From the NCBI GenBank assembly GCA_002841605.1, contig PHAF01000036.1, positions 1 to 13,945 of the forward strand: a stretch of 13,945 nucleotides of DNA, written 5' to 3'. This document shows, piece by piece, positions 1-5,926 of the stretch. Both the position numbers and the translations under genes were made by a program. The notes under the pieces are model-generated. The model was given only the letters and a program-made list of their open reading frames with translations, was not told where the DNA came from and did no database searches. Every line of letters begins with the position of its first letter. Positions within the stretch are counted from its first letter, which is position 1. The DNA comes from Firmicutes bacterium HGW-Firmicutes-10. GTDB taxonomy: Bacteria; Bacillota_I; Bacilli_A; Erysipelotrichales; Erysipelotrichaceae.

Positions 1-1
1 A

Positions 2-829
2 AACCAGATTCCTATGGACGAAATCGAGGTTATAGTTGGTATGCCTTTACCAGAACACACAACCTTTGAATCCTTTCCGAATTTAAAAATGATTCAGTTA
101 CCGAGTGCAGGTTATGACAGAGTTCCCCTTAACCAACTAAAGAGTAAAAACATTATGTTGGCCAATGCTTCTGGTGTTTATAGTGTTCCGATAGCTGAAT
201 GGGTAATAGGCAAGTTGCTTGAGATCATAAAACTCAGCAAATATTATTATAATAACCAATCCAAAGGCGTTTGGAAAAAGAATTTCGGTATGGTTGAACT
301 TGCGGGTCGTACAGCTTTGGTTTTCGGAACCGGGTCAATCGGGCAAGAAATTGCAAAACGACTCCGGGCATTTGATGTCGTGGTAGATGGCGTTAACAGC
401 AATGGCAGAGACATAAAATACTTCAACATGTGCTTTGACATGAAATCAGGTAAAGAAATGTCAAAGAAATATGATATTTTAATCTTCTCGTTACCAAATA
501 ATGAAGAAACTTTTGGTTTGGTGAATTCTGACTTCTTAAACAATCTTAAGCATGATGCAGTACTAATTAATATCGGAAGAGGTACTTTAATAAAAGAAGA
601 CGATTTGATTGAATCACTAAAACAGGGAAAGTTTATGGGTGTGGCACTTGATGTGATGAACGTAGAACCATTACCACAGACAAGTGAACTGTGGACACTT
701 GACAATGTAATCATTTCCCCACACAGCTCCTTTATTTCTGAGAAAATCGACCAGCGCAGGGTTGATTTGATAACATCCAACATCATTTTGTTCTCACAAA
801 ATAAGGAGATTAAAAACAGAATCATATAG
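2..829 (+). CDS. D-isomer specific 2-hydroxyacid dehydrogenase, 5'-truncated
   Basis: NAD(P)-dependent oxidoreductase that interconverts a 2-keto acid and a D-2-hydroxy acid in the cytoplasm. The frame is open to the left window edge, and the first internal ATG (14) is not preceded by a Shine-Dalgarno. With about 275 visible residues against 310-330 in the family, the N-terminus lies outside the window. Numbering from the ATG at 14, the Rossmann motif GTGSIG is at 105-110. The catalytic triad is complete: Arg189 in GRGTL, Glu218 in NVEPL and His237 in SPHSS. After the second Rossmann strand (VDGVNSNGR), the position that usually carries the NAD-selecting Asp appears to be Asn or Ser, which hints at NADP(H) use. 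That alignment is by eye. The substrate cannot be told; glyoxylate, hydroxypyruvate or another 2-keto acid are possible. No terminator directly follows, so transcription may run on to the hairpin at 989-1021. Confidence 0.88.
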   Translation, partial: NQIPMDEIEVIVGMPLPEHTTFESFPNLKMIQLPSAGYDRVPLNQLKSKNIMLANASGVYSVPIAEWVIGKLLEIIKLSKYYYNNQSKGVWKKNFGMVELAGRTALVFGTGSIGQEIAKRLRAFDVVVDGVNSNGRDIKYFNMCFDMKSGKEMSKKYDILIFSLPNNEETFGLVNSDFLNNLKHDAVLINIGRGTLIKEDDLIESLKQGKFMGVALDVMNVEPLPQTSELWTLDNVIISPHSSFISEKIDQRRVDLITSNIILFSQNKEIKNRII

Positions 830-840
830 ATGCATTTCGT

Positions 841-869
841 TTGTAAACAATTGAATCAAATGCTATAAT
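841..869 (+). promoter_or_regulatory. Promoter of putative small RNA (extended -10)
   Basis: TTGTAA (841-846), a 17-bp spacer, then TATAAT (864-869) preceded by TG at 861-862, which makes an extended -10. The predicted start is near 876. No coding sequence follows before the terminator at 989-1021. Confidence 0.65.
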
Positions 870-875
870 CTGAGC

Positions 876-1021
876 AGTTAGACATAACTAACACTTCATT
901 CATCTAAATTACCAACCAATCTACCAATGGTTGCTTACCTCCCTAAACATGTGAACACCTTAGCCGGTTCACAGATGATGAAGTCATAGACAGAGTGCCC
1001 CCATCACACTCTGTCTTTTTT
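876..1021 (+). ncRNA. Putative structured small RNA, three-way junction plus terminator
   Basis: The roughly 145-nt interval between an extended -10 promoter and an intrinsic terminator has no credible reading frame but has dense pairing potential. A 5' hairpin pairs GTTAG (877-881) with CTAAC (888-892). A closing stem pairs 893-904 with 974-984, giving 11 base pairs with one bulged U. Inside it, CAACCA (913-918) pairs with TGGTTG (928-933), and GTGAAC (951-956) pairs with GTTCAC (967-972). The result is a three-way junction followed by the terminator hairpin. I do not match it to a known riboswitch consensus. It could be a trans-acting small RNA or an orphan leader. A separate promoter for the downstream reductase at 1020-1048 favours a free-standing RNA. 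The pairing is seen in the sequence; the function is unknown. Confidence 0.5.
989..1021 (+). terminator. Intrinsic terminator of the small RNA
   Basis: A perfect 9-bp stem pairs GACAGAGTG (989-997) with CACTCTGTC (1007-1015), with a 9-nt loop and six T residues (1016-1021). It would also stop read-through from the upstream dehydrogenase. Confidence 0.85.
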
Positions 1022-1048
1022 GTATTCACTTGTGAAGTATGGTATATT
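1020..1048 (+). promoter_or_regulatory. Promoter of aldo/keto reductase (extended -10)
   Basis: TTGTAT (1020-1025), a 17-bp spacer, then TATATT (1043-1048) with TG at 1040-1041. The -35 lies in the T-tract of the preceding terminator. The predicted start near 1055 gives a leader of about 50 nt. It carries an SD-like GAAAGGGG (1063-1070) that is too far from the ATG at 1106 to serve it directly. Confidence 0.55.
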
Positions 1049-1105
1049 TTAATAGTAAATAAGAAAGGGGAAGCATAATTCTTAATTGTTTTATGCAACA
1101 AAGCC

Positions 1106-1915
1106 ATGAAATATAAAAAATTAAGTAACAGCGTTGAAATACCGATGCTTGGATTTGGAACATTTAAAATACCCGATGATCAAGCCGCTGAAGTTGTTAA
1201 AAAAGCGATAATTGAAGGATATCGTCACATTGATACAGCCGCAGTTTATCGCAACGAAATCGGGGTCGGAAAAGGAATTAAAGAAAGTCATGTTGCCCGT
1301 GAAGAAATTTTCTTGACAACTAAATGCTGGAATGATGATCAGGGATATCAAAAGGCTCTTGAAGCATTCGAAAAGAGTTGCCAACGTCTGCAAACAAACT
1401 ATATTGATCTCTATCTGATTCATTGGCCTAAGCCACTTAACAGTGAAACATGGAAAGCTTTCGAGGAATTATATCAACTAGGAAGGATTCGTGCGATCGG
1501 CGTATCAAATTTTCATCAGCATCATTTTGAAGAACTAATGAAAACTGCAAGGATAAAACCGATGGTAAATCAGATTGAGTATACACCGAGACTAACGCAA
1601 AAAACACTTAAAAAATACCTTGAGTCGGAAGGGGTAGCTATGGAATCATGGAGTCCATTGATGCGGGGTAAGATTTCAGAAATAGACCTGCTTCATAACC
1701 TATCTTTAAAGTATGGCAAAACGGTGGCTCAGATTGTTTTACGTTGGAATATAGACACGGATGTAATAGTCATACCTAAAAGCGTAACACTGCAACGCAT
1801 AAAAGAAAACTTCGATATCTTTGACTTCCACTTGAGCCAGGATGATATCGAAGCTATCAATCTTTTAAATAAAAATCTTAGAACCGGACCGGATCCTGAT
1901 AATTTTGATTTCTAG
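1106..1915 (+). CDS. Aldo/keto reductase
   Basis: Cytoplasmic NADPH-dependent reductase of aldehydes and ketones with a TIM-barrel fold, 269 residues, close to the family's usual 270-280. The catalytic tetrad is complete: Asp43 and Tyr48 (in HIDTAAVYRNE), Lys73 (TTKCW) and His106 (LIHWP). The cofactor-binding stretch IPKSVTLQRIKEN is at 223-235, and GVSNF and NQIEY are typical family motifs. It most resembles the small prokaryotic reductases often annotated as 2,5-diketo-D-gluconate or methylglyoxal reductase. The physiological substrate is unknown. The start at 1106 is chosen because MKYKKLSNSVEIPMLGFGTF is a typical family N-terminus. It lacks a nearby Shine-Dalgarno: the only purine-rich site (1063-1070) is 35 nt upstream, and a TAA at 1076-1078 blocks any longer frame. 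The gene is monocistronic and convergent with mutY, with stop codons overlapping. Confidence 0.9.
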   Translation: MKYKKLSNSVEIPMLGFGTFKIPDDQAAEVVKKAIIEGYRHIDTAAVYRNEIGVGKGIKESHVAREEIFLTTKCWNDDQGYQKALEAFEKSCQRLQTNYIDLYLIHWPKPLNSETWKAFEELYQLGRIRAIGVSNFHQHHFEELMKTARIKPMVNQIEYTPRLTQKTLKKYLESEGVAMESWSPLMRGKISEIDLLHNLSLKYGKTVAQIVLRWNIDTDVIVIPKSVTLQRIKENFDIFDFHLSQDDIEAINLLNKNLRTGPDPDNFDF

Positions 1916-2922
1916 AGCGATGCTAAATCGCTCTTTTTTAAATACTTTTGGAGAATCTTACGATGTGCAGATATCCAAGGTTGAATATCGGCTTCTGCCA
2001 AAGGAATCCATTTCCAGTAAGATGAAAGTTCAACATCTTCACGAATACTTGATCGTGCTACGGTGAGTGACCAAATCTTATGACTAAAGACATGTTTGTG
2101 CGTGAATAGTGTTTCATTAATATCGAAATAATGAGAATCATCTTCGACTTGAGGTAGTCTCAGATATCCTTCCATTAACCCATCTGTCCAGTCTTTTGAG
2201 ACAAGCAGATACCCTTTATCAATAACTATATGAACGGTATATGACTCTTTAGCAGGTTTCTTTGAAGCACTTTTAACTGGATAGTTGCTTTGGCTATTGG
2301 TTTTATAAGAAAGACAATATTCACTTATCGGACATTTTTCGCACTCAGGAGCAGGAACTTTACATACAAGAGCACCAAGCTCCATTAACCCTTGGGTGAA
2401 GTCCGATGGATCAAAGCCTGCCATCCATTCCTCTAAAATTTGTGCAACATATTTTTTAGTCGCATCCTTCGCAATGTCACGATCTGACATCAATACACGG
2501 CTAACGACCCGTAAGACATTTCCGTCGACAGCTGCTACCGGTTGATCAAATGCGATTGATGAAATCGCGGCAGCTGTGTAATCACCAATACCAGGGATTT
2601 TTTTAATATCATCATAATTACTTGGAAAAACACCACCATAACCATCGACGACCAGTTTTGCTCCTGCCCAAAGCATTTTTGCACGACGATAATAACCCAA
2701 CCCTTCCCATGCCTTTAAAATGTCATTTTCATCGGCTTCTGCACATGTTCTAACGTCAGGAAATTGTTTCATCCAACGATCATAATATGGAAGCATGGTA
2801 TCAATTCTGGTTTGCTGTGCCATGATTTCGCTTACCCAAACAGAATAAGGATCTTTGCTCAGACGAAAAGGGAGGTCTCTTTTGTTTTTTCTATACCAAT
2901 CGATAAGTTCTTTTGCTATCAT
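1912..2922 (-). CDS. mutY: A/G-specific adenine glycosylase MutY
   Basis: Base-excision repair enzyme that removes adenine mispaired with 8-oxoguanine. At 336 residues it has the full family architecture. The HhH-GPD domain (1-205) has catalytic Glu32 in SEIMAQQTRI, the helix-hairpin-helix IPGIGDYTA (109-117) and catalytic Asp133 in AVDGNV. The [4Fe-4S] cluster ligands are intact as Cys187-x6-Cys194-x2-Cys197-x5-Cys203. A NUDIX-like C-terminal domain (about 225-330) carries the 8-oxoG-sensing FSH motif (Phe279-Ser280-His281). The start at 2922 is set by an AGGTG Shine-Dalgarno five bases upstream. The stop overlaps that of the convergent aldo/keto reductase. The predicted promoter lies so close that the leader is only about 9 nt. 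Identity is certain from the catalytic, cluster and FSH residues together. Confidence 0.97.
   Translation of the reverse strand: MIAKELIDWYRKNKRDLPFRLSKDPYSVWVSEIMAQQTRIDTMLPYYDRWMKQFPDVRTCAEADENDILKAWEGLGYYRRAKMLWAGAKLVVDGYGGVFPSNYDDIKKIPGIGDYTAAAISSIAFDQPVAAVDGNVLRVVSRVLMSDRDIAKDATKKYVAQILEEWMAGFDPSDFTQGLMELGALVCKVPAPECEKCPISEYCLSYKTNSQSNYPVKSASKKPAKESYTVHIVIDKGYLLVSKDWTDGLMEGYLRLPQVEDDSHYFDINETLFTHKHVFSHKIWSLTVARSSIREDVELSSYWKWIPLAEADIQPWISAHRKILQKYLKKSDLASL
1914..1939 (+). terminator. Intrinsic terminator after aldo/keto reductase
   Basis: An 8-bp perfect stem pairs AGAGCGAT (1914-1921) with ATCGCTCT (1927-1934), with a 5-nt loop and five T residues (1935-1939). It overlaps the stop codon of the reductase and the end of the convergent mutY. 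Read on the minus strand, the hairpin is not followed by a T-tract, so it looks one-directional. Confidence 0.85.
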
Positions 2923-2927
2923 AATTT

Positions 2928-2943
2928 CACCTACTTCATTATA
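2928..2943 (-). promoter_or_regulatory. mutY extended -10 and Shine-Dalgarno
   Basis: On the minus strand, TATAAT (2943-2938) is preceded by TGA, giving an extended -10. The hexamer 17 bases further upstream is a poor -35. The predicted start near 2931 falls at the edge of the AGGTG ribosome site (2932-2928), so the mutY mRNA would have a very short leader unless it is also read from the promoter at 3149-3177. Confidence 0.5.
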
Positions 2944-2954
2944 TCAAAGGATTG

Positions 2955-2974
2955 AAAAAAGTGCCTAAGCACTT
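2955..2974 (-). terminator. Terminator of putative 6S-like RNA
   Basis: On the minus strand, AAGTGC (2974-2969), a TTAG loop and GCACTT (2964-2959) form a 6-bp stem. Six consecutive T residues (2960-2955) overlap and extend past the stem end. The short stem suggests partial termination, so some read-through into mutY is possible. Confidence 0.6.
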
Positions 2975-3142
2975 CTTTCTTTTCATTTGAAGGGGAACAT
3001 TTTTTAATATCGGGTTATAGTGCGTTAAATGTCATAAGAGTTCACCCTAGAATCTAGAAACAAGGAGGGAAGAAAGATGCTTCGTTGATTGACATAACTA
3101 TCACCCGATTTGAAATATCATATTTGACCAACATTTGTTGAT
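2955..3142 (-). ncRNA. Putative small RNA with 6S-like interrupted long hairpin
   Basis: About 190 nt on the minus strand between a strong promoter (3149-3177) and a terminator (2955-2974), with no credible reading frame. The 5' and 3' halves pair in register. ATCGGGT (3109-3103) pairs with 3015-3009. After one G-A mismatch, ATAGT (3101-3097) pairs with 3021-3017. After a 1-nt/7-nt internal loop, ATGTCA (3095-3090) pairs with 3034-3029. These 18 pairs enclose a large, pyrimidine-rich apical region (3089-3035). A small hairpin, CAACA-AA-TGTTG (3140-3129), sits at the 5' end. Length, own promoter, long axial hairpin and large open region fit the architecture of 6S RNA, the sigma-A holoenzyme-binding RNA. 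I cannot confirm 6S identity from sequence alone; another regulatory RNA is possible. Confidence 0.5.
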
Positions 3143-3148
3143 AGGGGA

Positions 3149-3177
3149 ATTATACCAGTCATTGAAAACATATTCAA
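3149..3177 (-). promoter_or_regulatory. Strong promoter of the 6S-like RNA (extended -10)
   Basis: On the minus strand, TTGAAT (3177-3172), a 17-bp spacer, then TATAAT (3154-3149) preceded by TGG, so it has both a good -35 and an extended -10. It is among the best sigma-A promoters in the window, and no coding sequence follows before the terminator at 2974-2955. The 100 bases between it and the yerC stop (3178-3276) show nothing further. Confidence 0.72.
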
Positions 3178-3276
3178 CTCTTACACAAATGTTTTCACTA
3201 AATTTTCACAAAAGTATCATTATTTTTCATTGGAGAAGATCTGACCATCACATAAATGAATCAAAGATGAGTTATG

Positions 3277-3552
3277 CTACTTTTCACCAGTTTTTTCCAG
3301 AACATTTCGATAGCCACCATTGCCTTTGATAAGACAACGGTTGACCCTCGAAATCGTAGCACTGCTGATGGAAGTCATTTTCTCAATGTGCTCATACGTA
3401 TATCCTGCCAAAAGTAATCGAGCTACCGAAAGACGGTCAGCCATCGCTTCAATTTCCTTATAAGTGCATACATCCTCTAAAAAAATCCGGATATCATCCA
3501 GCGACTCACATGTCAAGAAAGCTTCATACAGCCTAAAATATTTATCATCCAT
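3277..3552 (-). CDS. yerC: YerC/YecD family TrpR-like DNA-binding protein
   Basis: Small helical DNA-binding protein of the TrpR-repressor superfamily (YerC/YecD group), 91 residues with this start. The segment YKEIEAMADRLSVARLLLAG, followed by YTYEHIEKMTSISSATISRV, is the characteristic core. The latter half is the helix-turn-helix, with ISSATISRVNRCL as the recognition region, and the C-terminal GNGGY is typical. The start at 3552 (MDDKYFRLYEAF) is preceded by a clear GAGGTGG Shine-Dalgarno four bases upstream; the frame extends eight codons further without a ribosome site. In this family the ligand and targets are generally unknown, and no tryptophan genes are nearby. It is transcribed away from the methyltransferase-GH3-HD-GYP operon, whose promoter it could regulate. 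No terminator is evident at its end, so read-through may enter the small RNA region. Confidence 0.85.
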   Translation of the reverse strand: MDDKYFRLYEAFLTCESLDDIRIFLEDVCTYKEIEAMADRLSVARLLLAGYTYEHIEKMTSISSATISRVNRCLIKGNGGYRNVLEKTGEK

Positions 3553-3571
3553 GTTTCCACCTCGTAAACCA

Positions 3572-3600
3572 ATCATATCAAAAATGCACTAAATACTCCA
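3572..3600 (-). promoter_or_regulatory. Probable yerC promoter
   Basis: On the minus strand, TATGAT (3577-3572) is preceded by TGA, an extended -10. The TGGAGT hexamer (3600-3595) sits 17 bases upstream and is a weak -35. The leader to the GAGGTGG site would be about 13 nt. Confidence 0.45.
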
Positions 3601-3680
3601 GAAAAGCCATAAAAACGATTGAGTTGTGTGCACTTAATTGTGTTTTGTCAAGAAATGTGTCATTATGCAACTTTACATTA

Positions 3681-3709
3681 TTGTTATGTCGTGACAATTC
3701 GATTATAAT
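3681..3709 (+). promoter_or_regulatory. Promoter of methyltransferase-GH3-HD-GYP operon
   Basis: TTGTTA (3681-3686), a 17-bp spacer, then a consensus TATAAT (3704-3709). The predicted start near 3716 lies shortly before the Shine-Dalgarno AAAGGGAAAG and the ATG at 3738. The -35 lies within TTGTTATGTCGTGACAA (3681-3697), an imperfect inverted repeat that could be an operator. Confidence 0.7.
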
Positions 3710-3737
3710 TTACTCGTATTACACAAAGGGAAAGAAT

Positions 3738-4313
3738 ATGAGCGACTTGATCATCGGCTGTATTGCATTTGTTTTGCTTTATATTTTTGATTACAATAAA
3801 ATAGAAGCAAAAGTTCAATGGCTTAACAGTTTCTTTGCGATTGGCGTGATCGTCTTGGCATATTCTTCATGGCAAGTGATTTTTTCGCCATCTGCCGGAT
3901 TCTCTGTTCCCGTCGTACTATCCGCAATCTTCTACAGTCTTGCGGGTGTTAGTGCGCTTTTTATGCTATATGCACTATTTGGTGCATTACCGTTTAAGAA
4001 AACATATATAAAAGGTGATGGCAACCAGTTAATCGACACAGGCGTATACGCATTGTGCCGTCATCCGGGCGTATGGGGATTCTTCTTTATGTATCTATTT
4101 GCATTTGCCGCCAGCGGTAAATGGATCGTTTTAATTGCATGTGTACTTTGGACGATAATGGATATTATCCATGTCTGGGTACAAGACAAGTATTTCTTTC
4201 CAAAAACACTACCCGGCTATAGCGAATATAAAAAATCGACACCATTCTTAATCTTTACAAGGGAAAGTTTCACTCGGTTTATCCAGACCATAGGAAGTAG
4301 GGGCAAACTATGA
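3738..4313 (+). CDS. ICMT/PEMT-like integral membrane methyltransferase
   Basis: Predicted SAM-dependent methyltransferase of the isoprenylcysteine carboxyl methyltransferase-like/phospholipid methyltransferase class, 191 residues, almost entirely membrane-embedded. Hydrophobic segments lie at about 3-18, 32-49, 57-82, 112-126 and 128-146. The family signature is at the C-terminal end: DTGVYALCRHPGVWG with Arg108-His109-Pro110, then VQDKYFF (148-154), where Asp150 replaces the usual Glu, and PGYSEYKKSTPFLI (159-172). The start at 3738 is fixed by AAAGGGAAAG; the frame is open further upstream but only across the promoter. The stop overlaps the ATG of the GH3 gene (ATGA at 4310-4313), which indicates translational coupling. 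Bacterial members methylate diverse lipids or acids, and the substrate here is unknown. The partner GH3 gene suggests a carboxylate or lipid-derived product. That link is inference. Confidence 0.75.
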   Translation: MSDLIIGCIAFVLLYIFDYNKIEAKVQWLNSFFAIGVIVLAYSSWQVIFSPSAGFSVPVVLSAIFYSLAGVSALFMLYALFGALPFKKTYIKGDGNQLIDTGVYALCRHPGVWGFFFMYLFAFAASGKWIVLIACVLWTIMDIIHVWVQDKYFFPKTLPGYSEYKKSTPFLIFTRESFTRFIQTIGSRGKL

Positions 4314-5926
4314 ACATGGATCAAATGCTCAAGGAAAAGAAATATGATGAAATCTGGCAGAAATACTGCGGATTTTTAGACTTTTCAATTGACGATTTTA
4401 TGGAAATCCAAAATCGTCTGTTGATGGAGCAAATTGACATGTATGCCAAATGCGAACTAGGCAAAAAAATCATGGGTGGCAAGACTCCTCGATCTGTTGA
4501 AGAATTTCGCAGACTAGTACCTCTGACAACATATGAGGATTATGCAGACATGCTGCTGCCAAAAAACAAAGACATATTGCCATCTGAACCGCTTGTCTGG
4601 ATTCAAACTACATGGGAGGGCGGGAAGTCCCCCATTAAAGTAGCACCATATACGAAAACGATGATCAATCATCATCGTGAGATAGCTTTGACGTGCTTTA
4701 TCCTTGCTACCAGCACAGAAAAGGGCAAATTCAATTTGAAACCAAATATGAATTTTCTAAACGGAATGGCTCCGTTACCATATCTAACCGGTCTTTTGCC
4801 ATATACTATTCAGGGTGAATACACCGTGAATTTTATGCCGTCCATCGAAGAAGGCAACAAAATGGGCTTTGGCGAACGCAATAAGGCGGGATTTAAACAA
4901 GGCATGCAAAAAGGTATAGACCTCTTTTACGGACTAAGCAGCGTGATCGTCAGAATGAGCGAAAGTTTTTCCGATGGTTCAAAATCCGCAAGTAAACTGG
5001 ATTTGCTTTCATTCAAGCTTCCGATGCTTAACAAACTGATCCGTGCAAAATTCAAGAGTAAAATGTCGAAGCAACCGATGTTGCCAAGAGATGTTTTCGA
5101 TCTCAAAGGATTCATTTGTGCCGGTACAGACTCAACCCATTTCAAGAAAAAAATCGAATACTATTGGGGAGTCAAACCTCTGGAAATCTTTGGTGGAACA
5201 GAAGCTACATGCATAGCAGCCGAGTCTTGGACAAAAAACGGTTTGATTTTATTCCCGAATGTATGTTTCTATGAATTCATACCTATGAGCGAGTTTTATA
5301 AAAATCTTGAGAATCCTAAATATAAACCGAGGACTTACTTGGTCAATGAATTAAAAGCTGATGAATACTACGAAATCGTCATCACTACTTTAAAAGGTGG
5401 TGCATTTGCTCGTTATCGTCTAGGAGATGTTTTTAAATGCGAATCCCTTACTCGTGAACAAGATGGTATCATGCTGCCACACTTTAAATATGTCGATCGT
5501 ATCGCACCGGTAATCGATTTAGCAGGATTCACACGTATTACCGAAGGCACCATCAGTGAAGTCATAAAACTATCAAAACTTGATATTCACGACTGGTTTG
5601 CCGTCAAACGCTATGACAGTCTTGAGCGACCATTTGTGGATATGTATGTTGAACTCGATCACAAGTCCGGATTCGGCATGGATAATGTCGACCTCATTCG
5701 TGATCAGTTAGAGATATACTTCCGATATATTGATGAAGATTATAAAAATCTCAAAAAGATGCTAGGAATTGATCCGCTTCAAATACACATCATGCCATTT
5801 GGGACCATTGAGCGGTACCGCCGAACCATCAAGCACACACTCTTTAAAGTCAATCCAAACTATTTTGACGTAACAGAGATTTTAAAATTGGCTTCAATCG
5901 GCAAAGGGGGTGAACCCTATTGTTAG
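4310..5926 (+). CDS. GH3 family acyl-adenylating enzyme, atypical motif I
   Basis: Member of the GH3 auxin-responsive-promoter family of ANL-type enzymes, which adenylate a carboxylate and in plants conjugate it to an amino acid. Length 538 residues, in the normal range. Motif II is seen as EIFGGTEAT (292-300) and motif III as YRLGDVFKC (369-377). These are followed by DLAGFTRITEGTISEVI (403-419), the hinge to the C-terminal domain. Motif I, usually like TSGTSGGKPK, is degenerate here: QTTWEGGKSP (99-108) keeps GGK but loses the Ser/Thr-Gly segment. The overall architecture (FRRLVPLTTYEDY at 66-78, HFKYVDRI) is family-like. No signal peptide is seen. It is sandwiched with overlapping codons between a membrane methyltransferase and an HD-GYP protein, so it is likely made in fixed ratio with both. 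The function of bacterial GH3 proteins is largely unknown, and the substrate cannot be predicted. Confidence 0.82.
   Translation: MNMDQMLKEKKYDEIWQKYCGFLDFSIDDFMEIQNRLLMEQIDMYAKCELGKKIMGGKTPRSVEEFRRLVPLTTYEDYADMLLPKNKDILPSEPLVWIQTTWEGGKSPIKVAPYTKTMINHHREIALTCFILATSTEKGKFNLKPNMNFLNGMAPLPYLTGLLPYTIQGEYTVNFMPSIEEGNKMGFGERNKAGFKQGMQKGIDLFYGLSSVIVRMSESFSDGSKSASKLDLLSFKLPMLNKLIRAKFKSKMSKQPMLPRDVFDLKGFICAGTDSTHFKKKIEYYWGVKPLEIFGGTEATCIAAESWTKNGLILFPNVCFYEFIPMSEFYKNLENPKYKPRTYLVNELKADEYYEIVITTLKGGAFARYRLGDVFKCESLTREQDGIMLPHFKYVDRIAPVIDLAGFTRITEGTISEVIKLSKLDIHDWFAVKRYDSLERPFVDMYVELDHKSGFGMDNVDLIRDQLEIYFRYIDEDYKNLKKMLGIDPLQIHIMPFGTIERYRRTIKHTLFKVNPNYFDVTEILKLASIGKGGEPYC

Noticed and set aside
247..825. 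Long open frames antisense to the dehydrogenase and other genes (for example 6550-6918 and 11918-12298 on minus)
   Set aside because: They are shadows of well-supported coding sequences, with no ribosome sites and no recognisable protein features.
881..890. Recurrence of GACATAACTA at 881 and 3091 as a mobile-element or recombination repeat
   Set aside because: The match is too short, with no flanking repeats or transposase; it is treated only as possible RNA-RNA complementarity.
927..989. Small frame (ATG at 927, about 20 residues) inside the plus-strand small RNA
   Set aside because: No ribosome binding site, and the region is explained better by base pairing; the start codon lies in a hairpin.
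965..990. GGTTCA segment in the plus-strand small RNA as a tRNA T-arm
   Set aside because: No acceptor, anticodon or D-arm pairing surrounds it, and the T-loop consensus is not met.
3135..3329. 64-codon open frame on plus between mutY and yerC
   Set aside because: No Shine-Dalgarno, low-complexity composition, runs antisense into the 3' end of yerC and starts opposite the promoter/5' end of the minus-strand small RNA.
3681..3697. TTGTTATGTCGTGACAA as another Crp/Fnr site
   Set aside because: The arms are TTGTnA and TnACAA, but the overall odd spacing (17 bp) does not fit the even-length superfamily site, and symmetry outside the ends is poor. Kept only as a remark on the promoter.
3624..3737. 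38-codon N-terminal extension of the membrane methyltransferase
   Set aside because: It would be translated from sequence upstream of and across the promoter; the AAAGGGAAAG site clearly marks ATG 3738.
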